Below, piece after piece: positions 1 to 9,278 of a DNA stretch of 35,631 nucleotides (position 1 is its first letter; every line of letters begins with the position of its first letter). The notes beneath the pieces were generated by a model. It saw only the letters and a list, made by a program, of their open reading frames with translations, was not told the DNA's origin and ran no database searches. Made by a program: the position numbers and the translations under genes. Source of the DNA: Paracoccaceae bacterium. GTDB lineage: Bacteria > Pseudomonadota > Alphaproteobacteria > Rhodobacterales > Rhodobacteraceae. Location: the NCBI GenBank assembly GCA_011620265.1, contig WOZM01000274.1:2149-37779 (forward strand). Reading direction: 5' to 3'.

Positions 1-741
1 CCGCGCGTCGGCGCCGAACTCGGCGGCCGAGACGAAGCCGACGCCGGCGCCGGAGGCGACGATCTCGCGCACCGCCTCGCGCCCCTCCGCCTCGATCGCC
101 GGGGCCAGCGTGACGCCGGCGGCGCGGGCGGCATCCTCGAGCTTGCGGCGGGTCTTCGACCCTTCCTCGCGCAGGACGAGCGGCAGGTCCTTCAACTCGG
201 CGAAGCTCAGCGATTTCCGCCCTGCCAGCGGGTGGGTCCGGGCGACGAAGGCGGTGATCGGGGTGGAATTGAGTTGCAGCGCCTCGATGTCGCGGCTTTC
301 GGGCAGGTCGCCGAGCACTCCGATATCGGCCTCGTAGCCGTGAAGGGCCGCCAGCACGCTCCCGGTATTGCCGGCGCGGACGGTGATCTTCACGCCCGGA
401 TGCCGGTCGCGGAAACGGGCGAGGATGTGGAGGAGGTGATGCGCGCTGTCGGCGACGATCCGCAGCGTCCCGGCCCGAAGCGCGCGGGATTCCGACAGGA
501 GGTCGAGCGCCTGCTGTTCGCTGTCGAAAAGCCGCCGCGTGATCTCCAGAAGCCGCTCGCCCTGCGGCGTCAGGCTCACCTGCTTCTTGTGGCGGTTGAA
601 GAGAAGGAGGTCGTATTCCTCCTCGAGCTTCCTGACCTGATCCGAGATCGCCGGCTGGGTCAGGTGCAGCGCCTCGGCCGCGCGGGAAAAGCCGCCCGAA
701 ATGGCGACGTAGTGGAAGGCGCGGAGCTGGACGTAGCGCAT
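1..741 (-). CDS. LysR-type transcriptional regulator, probable activator of the AEP operon (C-terminus cut by window edge)
   Basis: The minus-strand frame opens at ATG 741 and runs off the left edge without a stop, so only the first 247 residues are seen. The N-terminus (MRYVQLRAFHYVAISGGFSR) is the winged helix-turn-helix of LysR regulators: AAEALHLTQPAISDQVRKLE is the typical recognition region, followed by LFNRHKKQVSLTPQGE. The rest looks like the start of the effector-binding periplasmic-binding-like domain. A GGAAAG about 8 bases upstream can serve as ribosome binding site. The gene diverges from phnW across 135 bases, the usual arrangement for a LysR protein controlling its neighbour, so I infer that it senses AEP or a phosphonate intermediate and activates phnW-phnA-phnY-pbfA. 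Effector and target are inferred, not seen. Confidence 0.9.
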   Translation of the reverse strand, partial: MRYVQLRAFHYVAISGGFSRAAEALHLTQPAISDQVRKLEEEYDLLLFNRHKKQVSLTPQGERLLEITRRLFDSEQQALDLLSESRALRAGTLRIVADSAHHLLHILARFRDRHPGVKITVRAGNTGSVLAALHGYEADIGVLGDLPESRDIEALQLNSTPITAFVARTHPLAGRKSLSFAELKDLPLVLREEGSKTRRKLEDAARAAGVTLAPAIEAEGREAVREIVASGAGVGFVSAAEFGADAR

Positions 742-772
742 GGGCGGGGCTTTCCGACGGTTCTGCGACAAT

Positions 773-789
773 ATGAGTATAAAACTTAT
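773..789. promoter_or_regulatory. Candidate LysR operator between the regulator and phnW
   Basis: The AT-rich stretch in this otherwise GC-rich intergenic region contains an imperfect dyad, ATGAGT - 5 bases - ACTTAT, with 5 of 6 arm positions pairing. It fits the loose T-N11-A form of LysR boxes and lies 33-48 bases ahead of the regulator start and about 90 bases ahead of phnW. No clear sigma-70 promoter could be fixed for either gene. The assignment rests on position and symmetry only. Confidence 0.4.
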
Positions 790-876
790 GGATCAATCTA
801 AAATAACGATTTTACATATGGGTTTGGGCGTGGGACATGCGGGCCATCCCGTGCGTTCCGTCGAGGAGTTCCGCCG

Positions 877-2064
877 ATGCCGTCCCGCCCCGAACCGCTC
901 TCCGCGCCGAAGCTCGGCGAGCCTTATCTGCTGACGCCGGGGCCGCTCACCACGGCCTATGAGGTCAAGGAGGCGATGCTGCGCGACTGGGGCTCGTGGG
1001 ATGCCGATTTCCGGGCGATGACGAAGTCGGTCCGCGACCAGATCGTGGCGCTGGCCGGCGATACGAAGGGGGAGTTCACCTGCGTGCCCATGCAGGGCTC
1101 CGGCTCCTTCTCGGTCGAGGCGATGCTCGGGACCTTCGTGCCGAAGGACGGCAAGGTGCTGGTGCTGGCCAACGGCGCCTACGGGCTGCGGGCGGCCGAG
1201 ACGATGCGCTATCTCGGCCGCGCCCATACGCTGATCGACAAGGGCGACTACATGCCGCCGCGCGGCGACGAGGTCGCTGCCGCCCTCGACGCCGATCCCG
1301 CCATCACCCATGTGATCGCGATCCATTGCGAGACATCGTCCGGCATCCTGAACCCGGTCGCGGAGATTTCCGAGGCGGTCTATTCCCGGGGCCGCAAGCT
1401 CCTGATCGATTCCATGTCGGCCTTCGGCGCACTGCCCCTCGACGTGAACGAGATCCGCTACGAGGCGATGGTCTCTTCGGCCAACAAGTGCATCGAGGGC
1501 GTACCGGGCTTCGGCTTCGTCGTCGCGCGGAAGGCGGAGCTTGAGGCGGCGAAGGGCAACAGCCACTCGCTGGCGCTCGATCTTCATGCGCAGTGGGCCT
1601 ACATGGAGAAGACCGGCCAGTGGCGCTACACGCCGCCGACCCATGTCGTCGCGGCCTTCCTCGAAGCGCTGCGCCTTCATGCGGCGGAGGGCGGCGTCGC
1701 GGCGCGCGGCGCGCGCTATGCCCGCAACCGCGATGTGATGGTCGAGGGGATGCGGGGCCTTGGGTTCGAGACGCTGCTGAAGGATCGCTGGCTGTCGCCG
1801 ATCATCGTGACCTTCTTCTGCCCGGCCGATCCGAAATTCGACTTCTCCGACTTCTACGAGCGGATGAAGGCCAAGGGCTTCATCATCTATCCGGGCAAGC
1901 TGACGGTGGTGGAGTCGTTCCGCATCGGCTGCATCGGCCGGATGGACGAACATGTCATGCGCAAGGTCGTGCAGGCGGCGAAGGAGGCGCTGGCCGAGAT
2001 GGGCGTGACCTCCGCCGCGCCGCCCGAGGCGGCGCTGAGCGAACGTGCGAAACTCGCCGCCTGA
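877..2064 (+). CDS. phnW: 2-aminoethylphosphonate--pyruvate transaminase
   Basis: This 395-residue fold-type I PLP enzyme transfers the amino group of 2-aminoethylphosphonate to pyruvate, giving phosphonoacetaldehyde and alanine in the cytoplasm. The N-terminus carries the [10 protein letters not shown] motif of PhnW and related class V aminotransferases. Other visible landmarks are the PLP-ring aspartate D178 in [10 protein letters not shown], the Schiff-base lysine K204 in SSANKCIEG, and the C-terminal [18 protein letters not shown] segment typical of PhnW. Length matches the family, apart from a C-terminal tail of about 20 extra residues. The start has a GGAG at good spacing. It is the first gene of the phosphonate operon and is followed 34 bases later by phnA. 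The downstream enzymes define the route as the PhnW-PhnY-PhnA pathway rather than the PhnX phosphonatase route, since no phnX is present here. Confidence 0.95.
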   Translation: MPSRPEPLSAPKLGEPYLLTPGPLTTAYEVKEAMLRDWGSWDADFRAMTKSVRDQIVALAGDTKGEFTCVPMQGSGSFSVEAMLGTFVPKDGKVLVLANGAYGLRAAETMRYLGRAHTLIDKGDYMPPRGDEVAAALDADPAITHVIAIHCETSSGILNPVAEISEAVYSRGRKLLIDSMSAFGALPLDVNEIRYEAMVSSANKCIEGVPGFGFVVARKAELEAAKGNSHSLALDLHAQWAYMEKTGQWRYTPPTHVVAAFLEALRLHAAEGGVAARGARYARNRDVMVEGMRGLGFETLLKDRWLSPIIVTFFCPADPKFDFSDFYERMKAKGFIIYPGKLTVVESFRIGCIGRMDEHVMRKVVQAAKEALAEMGVTSAAPPEAALSERAKLAA

Positions 2065-2098
2065 GGCGGCCCCGGAATCCGAGACGGAAGGAAGACAA

Positions 2099-3349
2099 AT
2101 GACCGCCACCGCCCACGCGCCCGTCATGGCGAATGACCGCGCCTATCCCTGGCCGAAGGTTCCCGCCGTGGCCATCTGCCTTGACGGCTGCGAACCGGAA
2201 TATCTCGACGTCGCCATCGCCGAGGGGCTGATGCCGGTCCTGAAGCGGATGCGCGAGACGGGGACCGACCGGCGGGCGCATTCCGTCATCCCGTCCTTCA
2301 CCAACCCCAACAACCTCTCCATCGCCACCGGCCGTCCGCCGAGTGTCCACGGCATCTGCGGCAACTACCTTTACGAGCCGGAGACCGGGCAGGAAGTGAT
2401 GATGAACGACGTGCGGTTCCTGCGCGCGCCGACGGTGTTCTCGAAGTTCCACGAGGCCGGTGCCCGCGTCGCAGTCGTCACCGCCAAGGACAAGCTGCGC
2501 GCCCTTCTGGGGGCGGGCCTGAAGTTCGACGAGGACCGGGCGATCTGTTTTTCCTCGGAAAAGTCCGATCAGGCGACGAAGGCAGAGAATGGCATCGAGG
2601 ATGCGAGCGCATGGCTTGGGCGTCCGGTGCCGGAGGTCTATTCGGCCGGGCTGTCGGAGTTCGTCTTCGCCGCCGGCGTAAAGCTGCTGCGCGAATGGAA
2701 GCCGGACGTGATGTATCTGTCCACCACGGACTATGTGCAGCACAAATATGCCCCCGACCAGCAGGGCGCGAAGGACTTCTACAAGATGTTCGACCGCTAT
2801 CTGGGCGAGCTCGATGCGCTCGGGGCCGCCATCGTCGTCACCGCCGATCACGGCATGAAGCTCAAGCACAAGGCCGACGGCTCGCCCGCCGTGATCTATG
2901 TGCAGGACCTTCTCGACGAGTGGCTCGGCAAGGCCTCGGCAAGGGTGATCCTGCCGATCACCGACCCGTATGTCGTCCATCACGGCGCGCTCGGCTCCTT
3001 CGCCACGGCCTATCTGCCCGAGGGCGCCGACAGGGCCGATATCATGGCCCGCCTCGCGGCGCTGCCGGAGCTGATCCTTGTCGTGGACCGCGAGGAAGCG
3101 GTGAAGCGGTTCGAGCTGCCGGCCGACCGGATCGGCGATATCGTCATGATCTCGGGCGAGAACATGACCATCGGCACCTCGGCCCATCGCCACGACCTTG
3201 CCGCGCTGAAGGAGCCGCTGCGCTCCCACGGCGGGTTGACCGAGCAGGAGGTGCCCTTCATCGTCAACCGCAAGCTGGACCTGCCGAACGCGCCGGAGCT
3301 GCGCAACTTCGACGCCTTCTTCTTCGCCACGACGGCGGCGGCGCTCTGA
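2099..3349 (+). CDS. phnA: Phosphonoacetate hydrolase
   Basis: This 416-residue alkaline-phosphatase-superfamily enzyme cleaves the C-P bond of phosphonoacetate, giving acetate and phosphate with two metal ions. The expected ligands and nucleophile are all visible: D29 in [11 protein letters not shown], the catalytic threonine T68 in [11 protein letters not shown]212 and H216 in [10 protein letters not shown]251 and H252 in TADHGM, and H378 in LRSHGG. The frame also has an upstream ATG at 2045, but that one lies inside phnW. ATG 2099 is preceded by a strong purine-rich GGAAGGA and matches family N-termini. The gene sits 34 bases after phnW and directly before phnY. PhnA carries out the last, phosphate-releasing step of AEP degradation. 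All key residues are present, so the enzyme should be active. Confidence 0.95.
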   Translation: MTATAHAPVMANDRAYPWPKVPAVAICLDGCEPEYLDVAIAEGLMPVLKRMRETGTDRRAHSVIPSFTNPNNLSIATGRPPSVHGICGNYLYEPETGQEVMMNDVRFLRAPTVFSKFHEAGARVAVVTAKDKLRALLGAGLKFDEDRAICFSSEKSDQATKAENGIEDASAWLGRPVPEVYSAGLSEFVFAAGVKLLREWKPDVMYLSTTDYVQHKYAPDQQGAKDFYKMFDRYLGELDALGAAIVVTADHGMKLKHKADGSPAVIYVQDLLDEWLGKASARVILPITDPYVVHHGALGSFATAYLPEGADRADIMARLAALPELILVVDREEAVKRFELPADRIGDIVMISGENMTIGTSAHRHDLAALKEPLRSHGGLTEQEVPFIVNRKLDLPNAPELRNFDAFFFATTAAAL

Positions 3350-3366
3350 CCATGAAGGACGCGAGC

Positions 3367-4815
3367 ATGACCAAGATCGAGGTCCGGCACGAAGGCATGC
3401 GGATCGGCGGCGAGACCGTCTTCACCGACAAGGTGATCGAGGTTCGCTATCCCTATACCGACGAGGTGGTGGGCACGGTCCCGGCGGGGACCGCCGAACA
3501 CGCCCGCAAGGCGTTCGAGATCGCGGCGAACTACCGCTCGAAGCTCACGCGCTACGAGCGCAGCCAGATCCTCAAGCGCGCGGGCGAGATCATTGGTGAG
3601 AGGCGGGACTACCTCGCCAGGTGGCTCGTGCTGGAGCTCGGCATATCGTGGCAGCACGCGGTCTACGAGACCAGGCGCGCCCAGGACGTCTACACCTTCG
3701 CCGCCGCCCAGGCGCTGCAGGATGACGGTCAGATCTTTTCCTGCGACCTGACCCACAACGGCAAGGACCGCAAGATCTACACCAAGCGCGAGCCGGTCCG
3801 CGCGATCAGCGCGATCACGCCCTTCAACCATCCCCTGAACATGGTCAGCCACAAGATCGCCCCGTCGATCGCCACCAACAACTGCATGGTCTGCAAGCCG
3901 ACCGAACTGACGCCGCTCACGGCGCTGACCCTCGCCGATATCCTCCATGAAGCCGGACTGCCGCCCGAGATGTTCCAGGTGGTGACCGGCTGGCCGCAGG
4001 ACATCGGCGAGGAGATGATCACCAACCCCAATATCGACATCATCACCTTCACCGGCGGGGTGGCGGTGGGCAAGCTGATCGCCGCGAAGGCGATCTACAA
4101 GCGACAGGCTCTGGAACTCGGGGGCAACGATCCGCTGATCGTGCTCAATGACCTGGACGACGCCGATCTGGAGAAGGCGGCGGCGATTGCGGTCGCCGGC
4201 GCGACGGGCAATTCCGGCCAGCGCTGCACGGCCGTCAAGCGCATACTCGTGCAGGAGAGCGTTGCCGACCGTTTCGTGCCCATGGTGCTGGAGAAGGCAA
4301 AGGCGCTGAGGTTCGGCGACCCGATGGATCCCGCGACCGAGCTTGGCTGCGTCATCAGCGCGAAGGCCGCCGAGCTTTTCGAAAGGCGCGTCTACATGGC
4401 CGCCGACCAGGGCGCCAGGGTGCTTTACGACCCCGGCCGCAAGGGCGCGCTCTTGCCGCCCATCGTCGTCGACCACGTTCCGCACGACTCGGAACTGGTG
4501 ATGGAGGAGACCTTCGGCCCCGTCATCCCCATCGTCCGGGTGCCGGATGACGACGCGGAGGTGATGCGGATTTCCAACTCCACCCCCTTCGGGCTTTCCT
4601 CGGGCGTCTGCACCAACGATTTCCGCCGCATGCAGGCCTATATCGAGGGGCTGAACGTCGGCACCGTGAACATCTGGGAACAGCCCGGCTACCGCATCGA
4701 GACCTCGCCCTTCGGCGGCATCAAGGACAGCGGCAACGGCATCAAGGAAGGCGTCACCGAGGCGATGAGGTTCTTCACCAATGTGAAGACCTATTCGCTG
4801 CCCTGGCCGCGTTGA
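3367..4815 (+). CDS. phnY: Phosphonoacetaldehyde dehydrogenase (NAD+-dependent)
   Basis: This 482-residue aldehyde dehydrogenase oxidises phosphonoacetaldehyde to phosphonoacetate, linking PhnW and PbfA to PhnA. The catalytic glutamate is E250 in LELGGNDP and the nucleophilic cysteine is C287 in [10 protein letters not shown]. The cofactor-binding TPFNHPLN and FTGGVAVGK motifs are also present. ALDH superfamily length and domain order are normal. Two close starts compete: ATG 3352, two bases after the phnA stop, and ATG 3367. I prefer 3367 because AAGGA lies about 7 bases upstream of it. Substrate specificity is inferred from the operon (phnW, phnA, pbfA) and from resemblance to the PhnY branch. 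The sequence alone would only say aldehyde dehydrogenase. Confidence 0.93.
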   Translation: MTKIEVRHEGMRIGGETVFTDKVIEVRYPYTDEVVGTVPAGTAEHARKAFEIAANYRSKLTRYERSQILKRAGEIIGERRDYLARWLVLELGISWQHAVYETRRAQDVYTFAAAQALQDDGQIFSCDLTHNGKDRKIYTKREPVRAISAITPFNHPLNMVSHKIAPSIATNNCMVCKPTELTPLTALTLADILHEAGLPPEMFQVVTGWPQDIGEEMITNPNIDIITFTGGVAVGKLIAAKAIYKRQALELGGNDPLIVLNDLDDADLEKAAAIAVAGATGNSGQRCTAVKRILVQESVADRFVPMVLEKAKALRFGDPMDPATELGCVISAKAAELFERRVYMAADQGARVLYDPGRKGALLPPIVVDHVPHDSELVMEETFGPVIPIVRVPDDDAEVMRISNSTPFGLSSGVCTNDFRRMQAYIEGLNVGTVNIWEQPGYRIETSPFGGIKDSGNGIKEGVTEAMRFFTNVKTYSLPWPR

Positions 4816-4830
4816 GCGGGTGGCGAGGCC

Positions 4831-4870
4831 GGGAGCCTCCGGCGGAGGTATTTGGGCCACAATGAAAGGG
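4831..4870 (+). repeat. Dispersed 40-base repeat, copy B, between phnY and pbfA
   Basis: This copy begins GGGAGCCTCCGGCGG, continues GGTATTTG and ends ATGAAAGGG. It matches copy A at 11287-11326 at 33 of 40 positions without gaps. Related copies are at 19811-19856 and, on the minus strand, 28738-28791. The 3' end, AAAGGG at 4865-4870, is spaced 6 bases from GTG 4877, which is in frame with pbfA, so it can act as the ribosome binding site of the next gene. Confidence 0.8.
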
Positions 4871-4906
4871 AAGGGCGTGATCAGCCATACCGAGGGCGAG
4901 TCCAAT

Positions 4907-6226
4907 ATGTCCGAGGCGCGGGCGGACTGGGCGGCGCGCCATCCGGACGCGGCGACGCGGGAACTTCTGTCGCGCGACGCGGGGGCGTTCCTGCACCAGT
5001 CGCTGTCCTCGCCGTGCCTTTCCACGATCGCGAAGGCGGAAGGCATCTGGATCGAGGATACGGCCGGGCGACGATACATGGATTTCCACGGCAATTCGGT
5101 CCATCATATCGGCTATGCCCATCCGCGTGTCGTGGCCGCGATCAAGGCGCAGCTCGACGCGTTGAGCTTCTCGCCGCGCCGGTTCACAAACGAAGTGTCG
5201 GTAGAACTGGCCGAGGCTCTGGCGGCGCTGGCGCCGGGCGATCTCGGCAAGGTCCTTTTCACCACCGGGGGGTCGGACGCGAACGAGGTGGCGCTGAGGC
5301 TCGCGCGGGCCGCGACGGGACGGTTCAAGACGCTGAGCTTCTGGGACGCCTTCCACGGCGCCGGGTTCGGCGCGTCGAGCGTCGGCGGCGAGGCGACGTT
5401 CCGCAGCGGCATCGCGGGGCCGCTCCTGCCGGGGGCCGAGCATGTCGCGCCGTTCAACTGCTATCGCTGCGCCTACGGTCATCCGGGACCGGAGGCCTGC
5501 GGCCTCGCCTGCGCGAAGATGGTGGACTACGTCCTGGAACGCGAAGGCGACGTTGCCGCCGTCATCGCCGAGCCGATGCGGGCCGTGCCCGTGGTGCCGC
5601 CGCCCGGCTTCTGGAAGGCGGTGCGGGCGGCCTGCGACCGGCACGGCGCGCTTCTGATCCTGGACGAGATCCCGACCGGGCTTGGCAAGACCGGAGCCAT
5701 GTTCGCCTTCGAGCATGACGAGGTGGTCCCCGATATCGTGACGCTCGGCAAGGCGCTCGGCGGGGGGATATTGCCGATCGCGGCCGTCGTGGCGCGGCGC
5801 GATCTCGACGTCTGCGGCGATTTCGCCATCGGCCACTATACCCATGAGAAGAACCCGGTGACCGCGCGGGCGGCTTTGGAAACGCTCGCCGTGATTCGCG
5901 AGGAGGGGCTTGTCCAGCGCGCGGCGGAGCTTGGCACCCATGCCCTGGAACGACTGCGCGCGGCGCTGGGCGATTGCCGGATCGTCGGGGACATCAGGGG
6001 ACGCGGCCTGATGTTCGGCATCGAGATCGTCGAGGATCGCGACAGCCGGCAGGCGGCGAAGGAGCGGGCGGAACGGATCTGTTACCGCTGCCTCGAGGCC
6101 GGTCTCAGTTTCAAGATCAGCGCCGGATGCGTCCTGACCCTGTCGCCGCCGCTGGTCATCGGGCGCGCGGATCTCGACCGGGCGCTCGACATCGTGGGCG
6201 AGGCGATCCGGGCCGAGGCGGCCTAG
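4907..6226 (+). CDS. pbfA: (R)-1-hydroxy-2-aminoethylphosphonate ammonia-lyase (class III aminotransferase fold)
   Basis: This 439-residue PLP protein has a class III aminotransferase fold: phosphate-binding TTGGSDANE near residue 120, PLP aspartate D253 in LILDEIPTG and Schiff-base lysine K282 in TLGKALGGG. In this operon the best match is PbfA, which removes ammonia from (R)-1-hydroxy-AEP to give phosphonoacetaldehyde. It would thus give PhnY a second supply beside PhnW. The YMDFHGNSVHHIGYAHP region near residue 58 fits the PbfA group as I recall it. Four cysteines (C185, C188, C198, C202) cluster in one loop. Two starts are possible: ATG 4907 with a weak GAGGG, or GTG 4877, ten codons upstream, which has a better-spaced AAAGGG. 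The gene ends in a CTAG shared with the convergent deoR-type gene. A true omega-amino-acid transaminase remains possible. Confidence 0.85.
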   Translation: MSEARADWAARHPDAATRELLSRDAGAFLHQSLSSPCLSTIAKAEGIWIEDTAGRRYMDFHGNSVHHIGYAHPRVVAAIKAQLDALSFSPRRFTNEVSVELAEALAALAPGDLGKVLFTTGGSDANEVALRLARAATGRFKTLSFWDAFHGAGFGASSVGGEATFRSGIAGPLLPGAEHVAPFNCYRCAYGHPGPEACGLACAKMVDYVLEREGDVAAVIAEPMRAVPVVPPPGFWKAVRAACDRHGALLILDEIPTGLGKTGAMFAFEHDEVVPDIVTLGKALGGGILPIAAVVARRDLDVCGDFAIGHYTHEKNPVTARAALETLAVIREEGLVQRAAELGTHALERLRAALGDCRIVGDIRGRGLMFGIEIVEDRDSRQAAKERAERICYRCLEAGLSFKISAGCVLTLSPPLVIGRADLDRALDIVGEAIRAEAA

Positions 6227-6978
6227 CCAGCCAGCGTCAGGGCCGTTCCCGTCGCTGCGAGCGCCGCGGTGATCTCGGGTGCTGGCGGCCGGTCGGTGAT
6301 CACCTCTCCGATACCGTCGAAACCGGCGACGCTGATCAGGCCGCGGCGGCCGAATTTCGAGTGATCGGTGACAACGACCCGGCGTTCGCCGCGCGACAGG
6401 ACGAGGCGGGCGAATTCCGCCTCTTCCAGCGCATAGTCCATCACCCCGGTCGCATCGACGGCGCCGGCGGAGATCACCGCATGGTGCACCGTGAAGCGGG
6501 CGATGAAGTCGAGGGCGGATTTGCCGAAGGCCGCGCCGGAATCGCTGCGCAGCTCTCCCCCCGCCATATAGACCCGGTTGCCATTCACCGTGGCGAGGGT
6601 TCGGGCGATGTCGGAGGAGTTGGTGACCACTGTCAGCCGCCGGTGTCCCACCAACTCGCGCGCGACGTAGCTCGTCGTCGTGCCGGTATCGAACATCACC
6701 GATTCGCCGTCGCGGATCGACGCCGCGACGGCGCGCGCGATCGCCTGCTTGGCGGCGGCATTCTCGCGCATTCGCTTCTGGAAGGGTGCCTCGCCGATCT
6801 GTCCGGCGAGGCCGACCGCGCCATGGACCCGCATCACCGCGCCGGTCTCGCTCAAGGGTCTCACGTCCCGCCGCACGGTTTCGAGCGAGACGCCGAGCTG
6901 GCGCGCCAGCGCCGAGATCGTCACCGTGCCCTCGGCCTCGAGGATCTTCAGGATGTCGGAATGGCGCTTGGACAGCAT
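6223..6978 (-). CDS. DeoR/GlpR-family transcriptional regulator
   Basis: This 251-residue regulator has the DeoR-type N-terminal helix-turn-helix (LSKRHSDILKILEAEGTVTI followed by SALARQLGVSLETVRRDVRPL) and a C-terminal sugar-phosphate-isomerase-like effector domain with the usual MFDTGTTTSYVAREL and VVTNSSDIAR segments. The start at ATG 6978 gives the canonical N-terminus and has GGAG 9 bases upstream. An in-frame ATG at 7032 would add 18 residues unlike the family. The gene converges on pbfA and their stop codons overlap in one CTAG. It diverges from the betaine-type transporter operon across about 220 bases, so that operon is its most likely target, with the phosphonate genes a second option. 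DeoR proteins usually sense phosphorylated metabolites; the effector here is unknown. Confidence 0.9.
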   Translation of the reverse strand: MLSKRHSDILKILEAEGTVTISALARQLGVSLETVRRDVRPLSETGAVMRVHGAVGLAGQIGEAPFQKRMRENAAAKQAIARAVAASIRDGESVMFDTGTTTSYVARELVGHRRLTVVTNSSDIARTLATVNGNRVYMAGGELRSDSGAAFGKSALDFIARFTVHHAVISAGAVDATGVMDYALEEAEFARLVLSRGERRVVVTDHSKFGRRGLISVAGFDGIGEVITDRPPAPEITAALAATGTALTLAG

Positions 6979-7018
6979 GATCACGGGCTCCGGCGATGGC
7001 GCGATCTTAGGCGAGATG

Positions 7019-7030
7019 GCGCACTTGCGC
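7019..7030. promoter_or_regulatory. Small perfect dyad in the deoR-type / transporter intergenic region
   Basis: GCGCA-CT-TGCGC is a perfect 5-2-5 inverted repeat about 40 bases upstream of the DeoR-type start and about 55 bases upstream of the candidate promoter of the transporter operon. It is a possible operator for the DeoR-type protein, but dyads this short are common by chance in GC-rich DNA. Confidence 0.25.
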
Positions 7031-7082
7031 AATTATCGGGCATGAAACGGGCACGAAAATCACAAAAAGCCACACAAGCCGA

Positions 7083-7112
7083 TTGACGGAATCACTTCGC
7101 TCGGCCCTACTT
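7083..7112 (+). promoter_or_regulatory. Candidate sigma-70 promoter of the betaine-type transporter operon
   Basis: TTGACG at 7083-7088 matches the -35 consensus at five of six positions. It is followed after 18 bases by CTACTT at 7107-7112 as a weak -10. It lies about 90 bases upstream of the binding-protein gene in an AT-richer stretch. Transcription would begin near 7120. Confidence 0.45.
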
Positions 7113-7129
7113 GGAGCCAGGGACGGGCA

Positions 7130-7181
7130 GGGCACGCTGACGGTGCCCCGGGAACGACCGTCCGAAGACCGGCGAAGCCGG
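7130..7181 (+). other. Two hairpins in the leader of the binding-protein gene
   Basis: GGGCAC (7130-7135) pairs with GTGCCC (7143-7148) around a 7-base loop, and CCGGC (7169-7173) pairs with GCCGG (7177-7181) around GAA. Both fall in the 80-base leader predicted from the candidate promoter. They may affect mRNA stability. I see no known riboswitch pattern. Confidence 0.35.
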
Positions 7182-7200
7182 CCGAACAGGGGGTTCACCA

Positions 7201-8163
7201 ATGTCCAAGACCAAATCGAAGATGTTCATCCGCGGGCTGGCGGTCTCCGCGCTGGCACTGACGGCCGGGGCCGCGATGGCCCAGGAATCCGCCGATCCGA
7301 TCAAGCTGACGCTGCATGACTGGACCGGGCAGCTGATCACCACCCGGCTGATGGGCGATATCCTGCAACAGGCGGGTTACAACGTCGAATATGTCCAGGC
7401 CGACTACCTCGCGCAGTTCGCCGGGCTCGAGACCGGCGATCTCGATGTCGCGATGGAGATGTGGGAGACGACGGGCCGCGAGGCGATGGACGCCGCCACC
7501 GCCACCGGCAAGGTCGAGAATTTCGGTCCGACCGGCATGAAGGCCAAGGAAGAGTGGTGGTATCCCACCTACATGAAGGAAAAATGCCCCGGCCTGCCGA
7601 ATTGGGAGGCCTTGAAGGACGCGGCCTGCGCCGAGGCGTTCTCGACGGCCGAGACCGCGCCGAAGGGCCGCTATCTTGGCGGGCCGGTAACATGGGGCGG
7701 GTTCGACGATGAGCGGGTCGAGGCGCTCGACCTGCCCTTCGAGGTGATTCATGCCGGCACCGACGCGGCCTTGTTCGCCGAGCTGGAAAGCGCCTATCAG
7801 CGCCAGGCGCCGATCATGCTCTGGATCTACGCGCCGCACTGGGCGCCGGCCAAGTATGAGGGCGAATGGGTCGAGTTCCCGGAATACACGGTGGAGTGCT
7901 ACAACGATCCGGCCTGGGGCTCGAACCCCGACATGGCCTATGATTGCGGCAAGCCCTTCGGCGAGATCTGGAAGGTCGGCTGGGCCGGGGTGAAGGACAA
8001 GTGGCCGGGCGCCTACGCAGCGATCAAGGCCTTCACCATCGACAACGACGAGATGGGCGCGATGATCACCGACGTCGATCTGAACGGCAAGACCGTGGAA
8101 GCGGTCGCCGACGAATGGATGGCCGCGAACGAGGGCCGCTGGAAGGGCTGGATCGGCCAGTAA
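7201..8163 (+). CDS. Glycine-betaine/quaternary-amine-type ABC transporter substrate-binding protein (OpuAC/ProX-like)
   Basis: This 320-residue periplasmic protein starts with a lysine-rich N-terminus and a hydrophobic stretch ending AAMAQE, a signal peptide with likely cleavage after AMA. The mature part resembles the OpuAC domain: DWTGQLITTRLMGDILQQAG at the start, an EMWETTG segment, and PIMLWIYAPHWAPAKYE in the second lobe. Tryptophans and tyrosines at these places (also EEWWYPTY) suit an aromatic cage for a quaternary ammonium group. Four cysteines (KCP, ACA, ECY, DCG) could form disulfides. It is the first gene of an operon with ATPase, permease, kinase-like and flavoprotein genes. The ligand is not determinable from sequence: glycine betaine, dimethylglycine or an N-methylated aminophosphonate are all compatible. 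Confidence 0.88.
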   Translation: MSKTKSKMFIRGLAVSALALTAGAAMAQESADPIKLTLHDWTGQLITTRLMGDILQQAGYNVEYVQADYLAQFAGLETGDLDVAMEMWETTGREAMDAATATGKVENFGPTGMKAKEEWWYPTYMKEKCPGLPNWEALKDAACAEAFSTAETAPKGRYLGGPVTWGGFDDERVEALDLPFEVIHAGTDAALFAELESAYQRQAPIMLWIYAPHWAPAKYEGEWVEFPEYTVECYNDPAWGSNPDMAYDCGKPFGEIWKVGWAGVKDKWPGAYAAIKAFTIDNDEMGAMITDVDLNGKTVEAVADEWMAANEGRWKGWIGQ

Positions 8164-8186
8164 TCCGGGTCCGGTCCTCCACCGAC

Positions 8187-8216
8187 CCCGTCCGCGCGGC
8201 TCCCGGCGCGGGCGGG
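8187..8216 (+). other. Intercistronic hairpin after the binding-protein gene
   Basis: CCCGTCCGCGC (8187-8197) pairs with GCGCGGGCGGG (8206-8216) over 11 base pairs including one G-T, with an 8-base loop. No T-run follows, so full termination is unlikely. Hairpins after a binding-protein gene commonly protect its transcript or attenuate downstream expression, so that binding protein exceeds ATPase and permease. Confidence 0.6.
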
Positions 8217-8242
8217 GCAACATCGCTCTGTCCGGACGCAAG

Positions 8243-9274
<1,032 letters not shown>

Positions 9275-9278
9275 GGCG

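Noticed and set aside
2611-3366. Possible N-terminal extension of phnY by about 250 codons
   Set aside because: The frame is open but lies within phnA, is arginine-rich and ends exactly where the normal aldehyde dehydrogenase N-terminus begins.
3010-5094. 694-codon open frame opposite phnA, phnY and the start of pbfA
   Set aside because: It spans three real genes and an intergenic repeat; no family motif seen.
7120-7200. Riboswitch in the leader of the betaine-type binding-protein gene
   Set aside because: Only two short hairpins are present; no conserved core of a known riboswitch class could be recognised.
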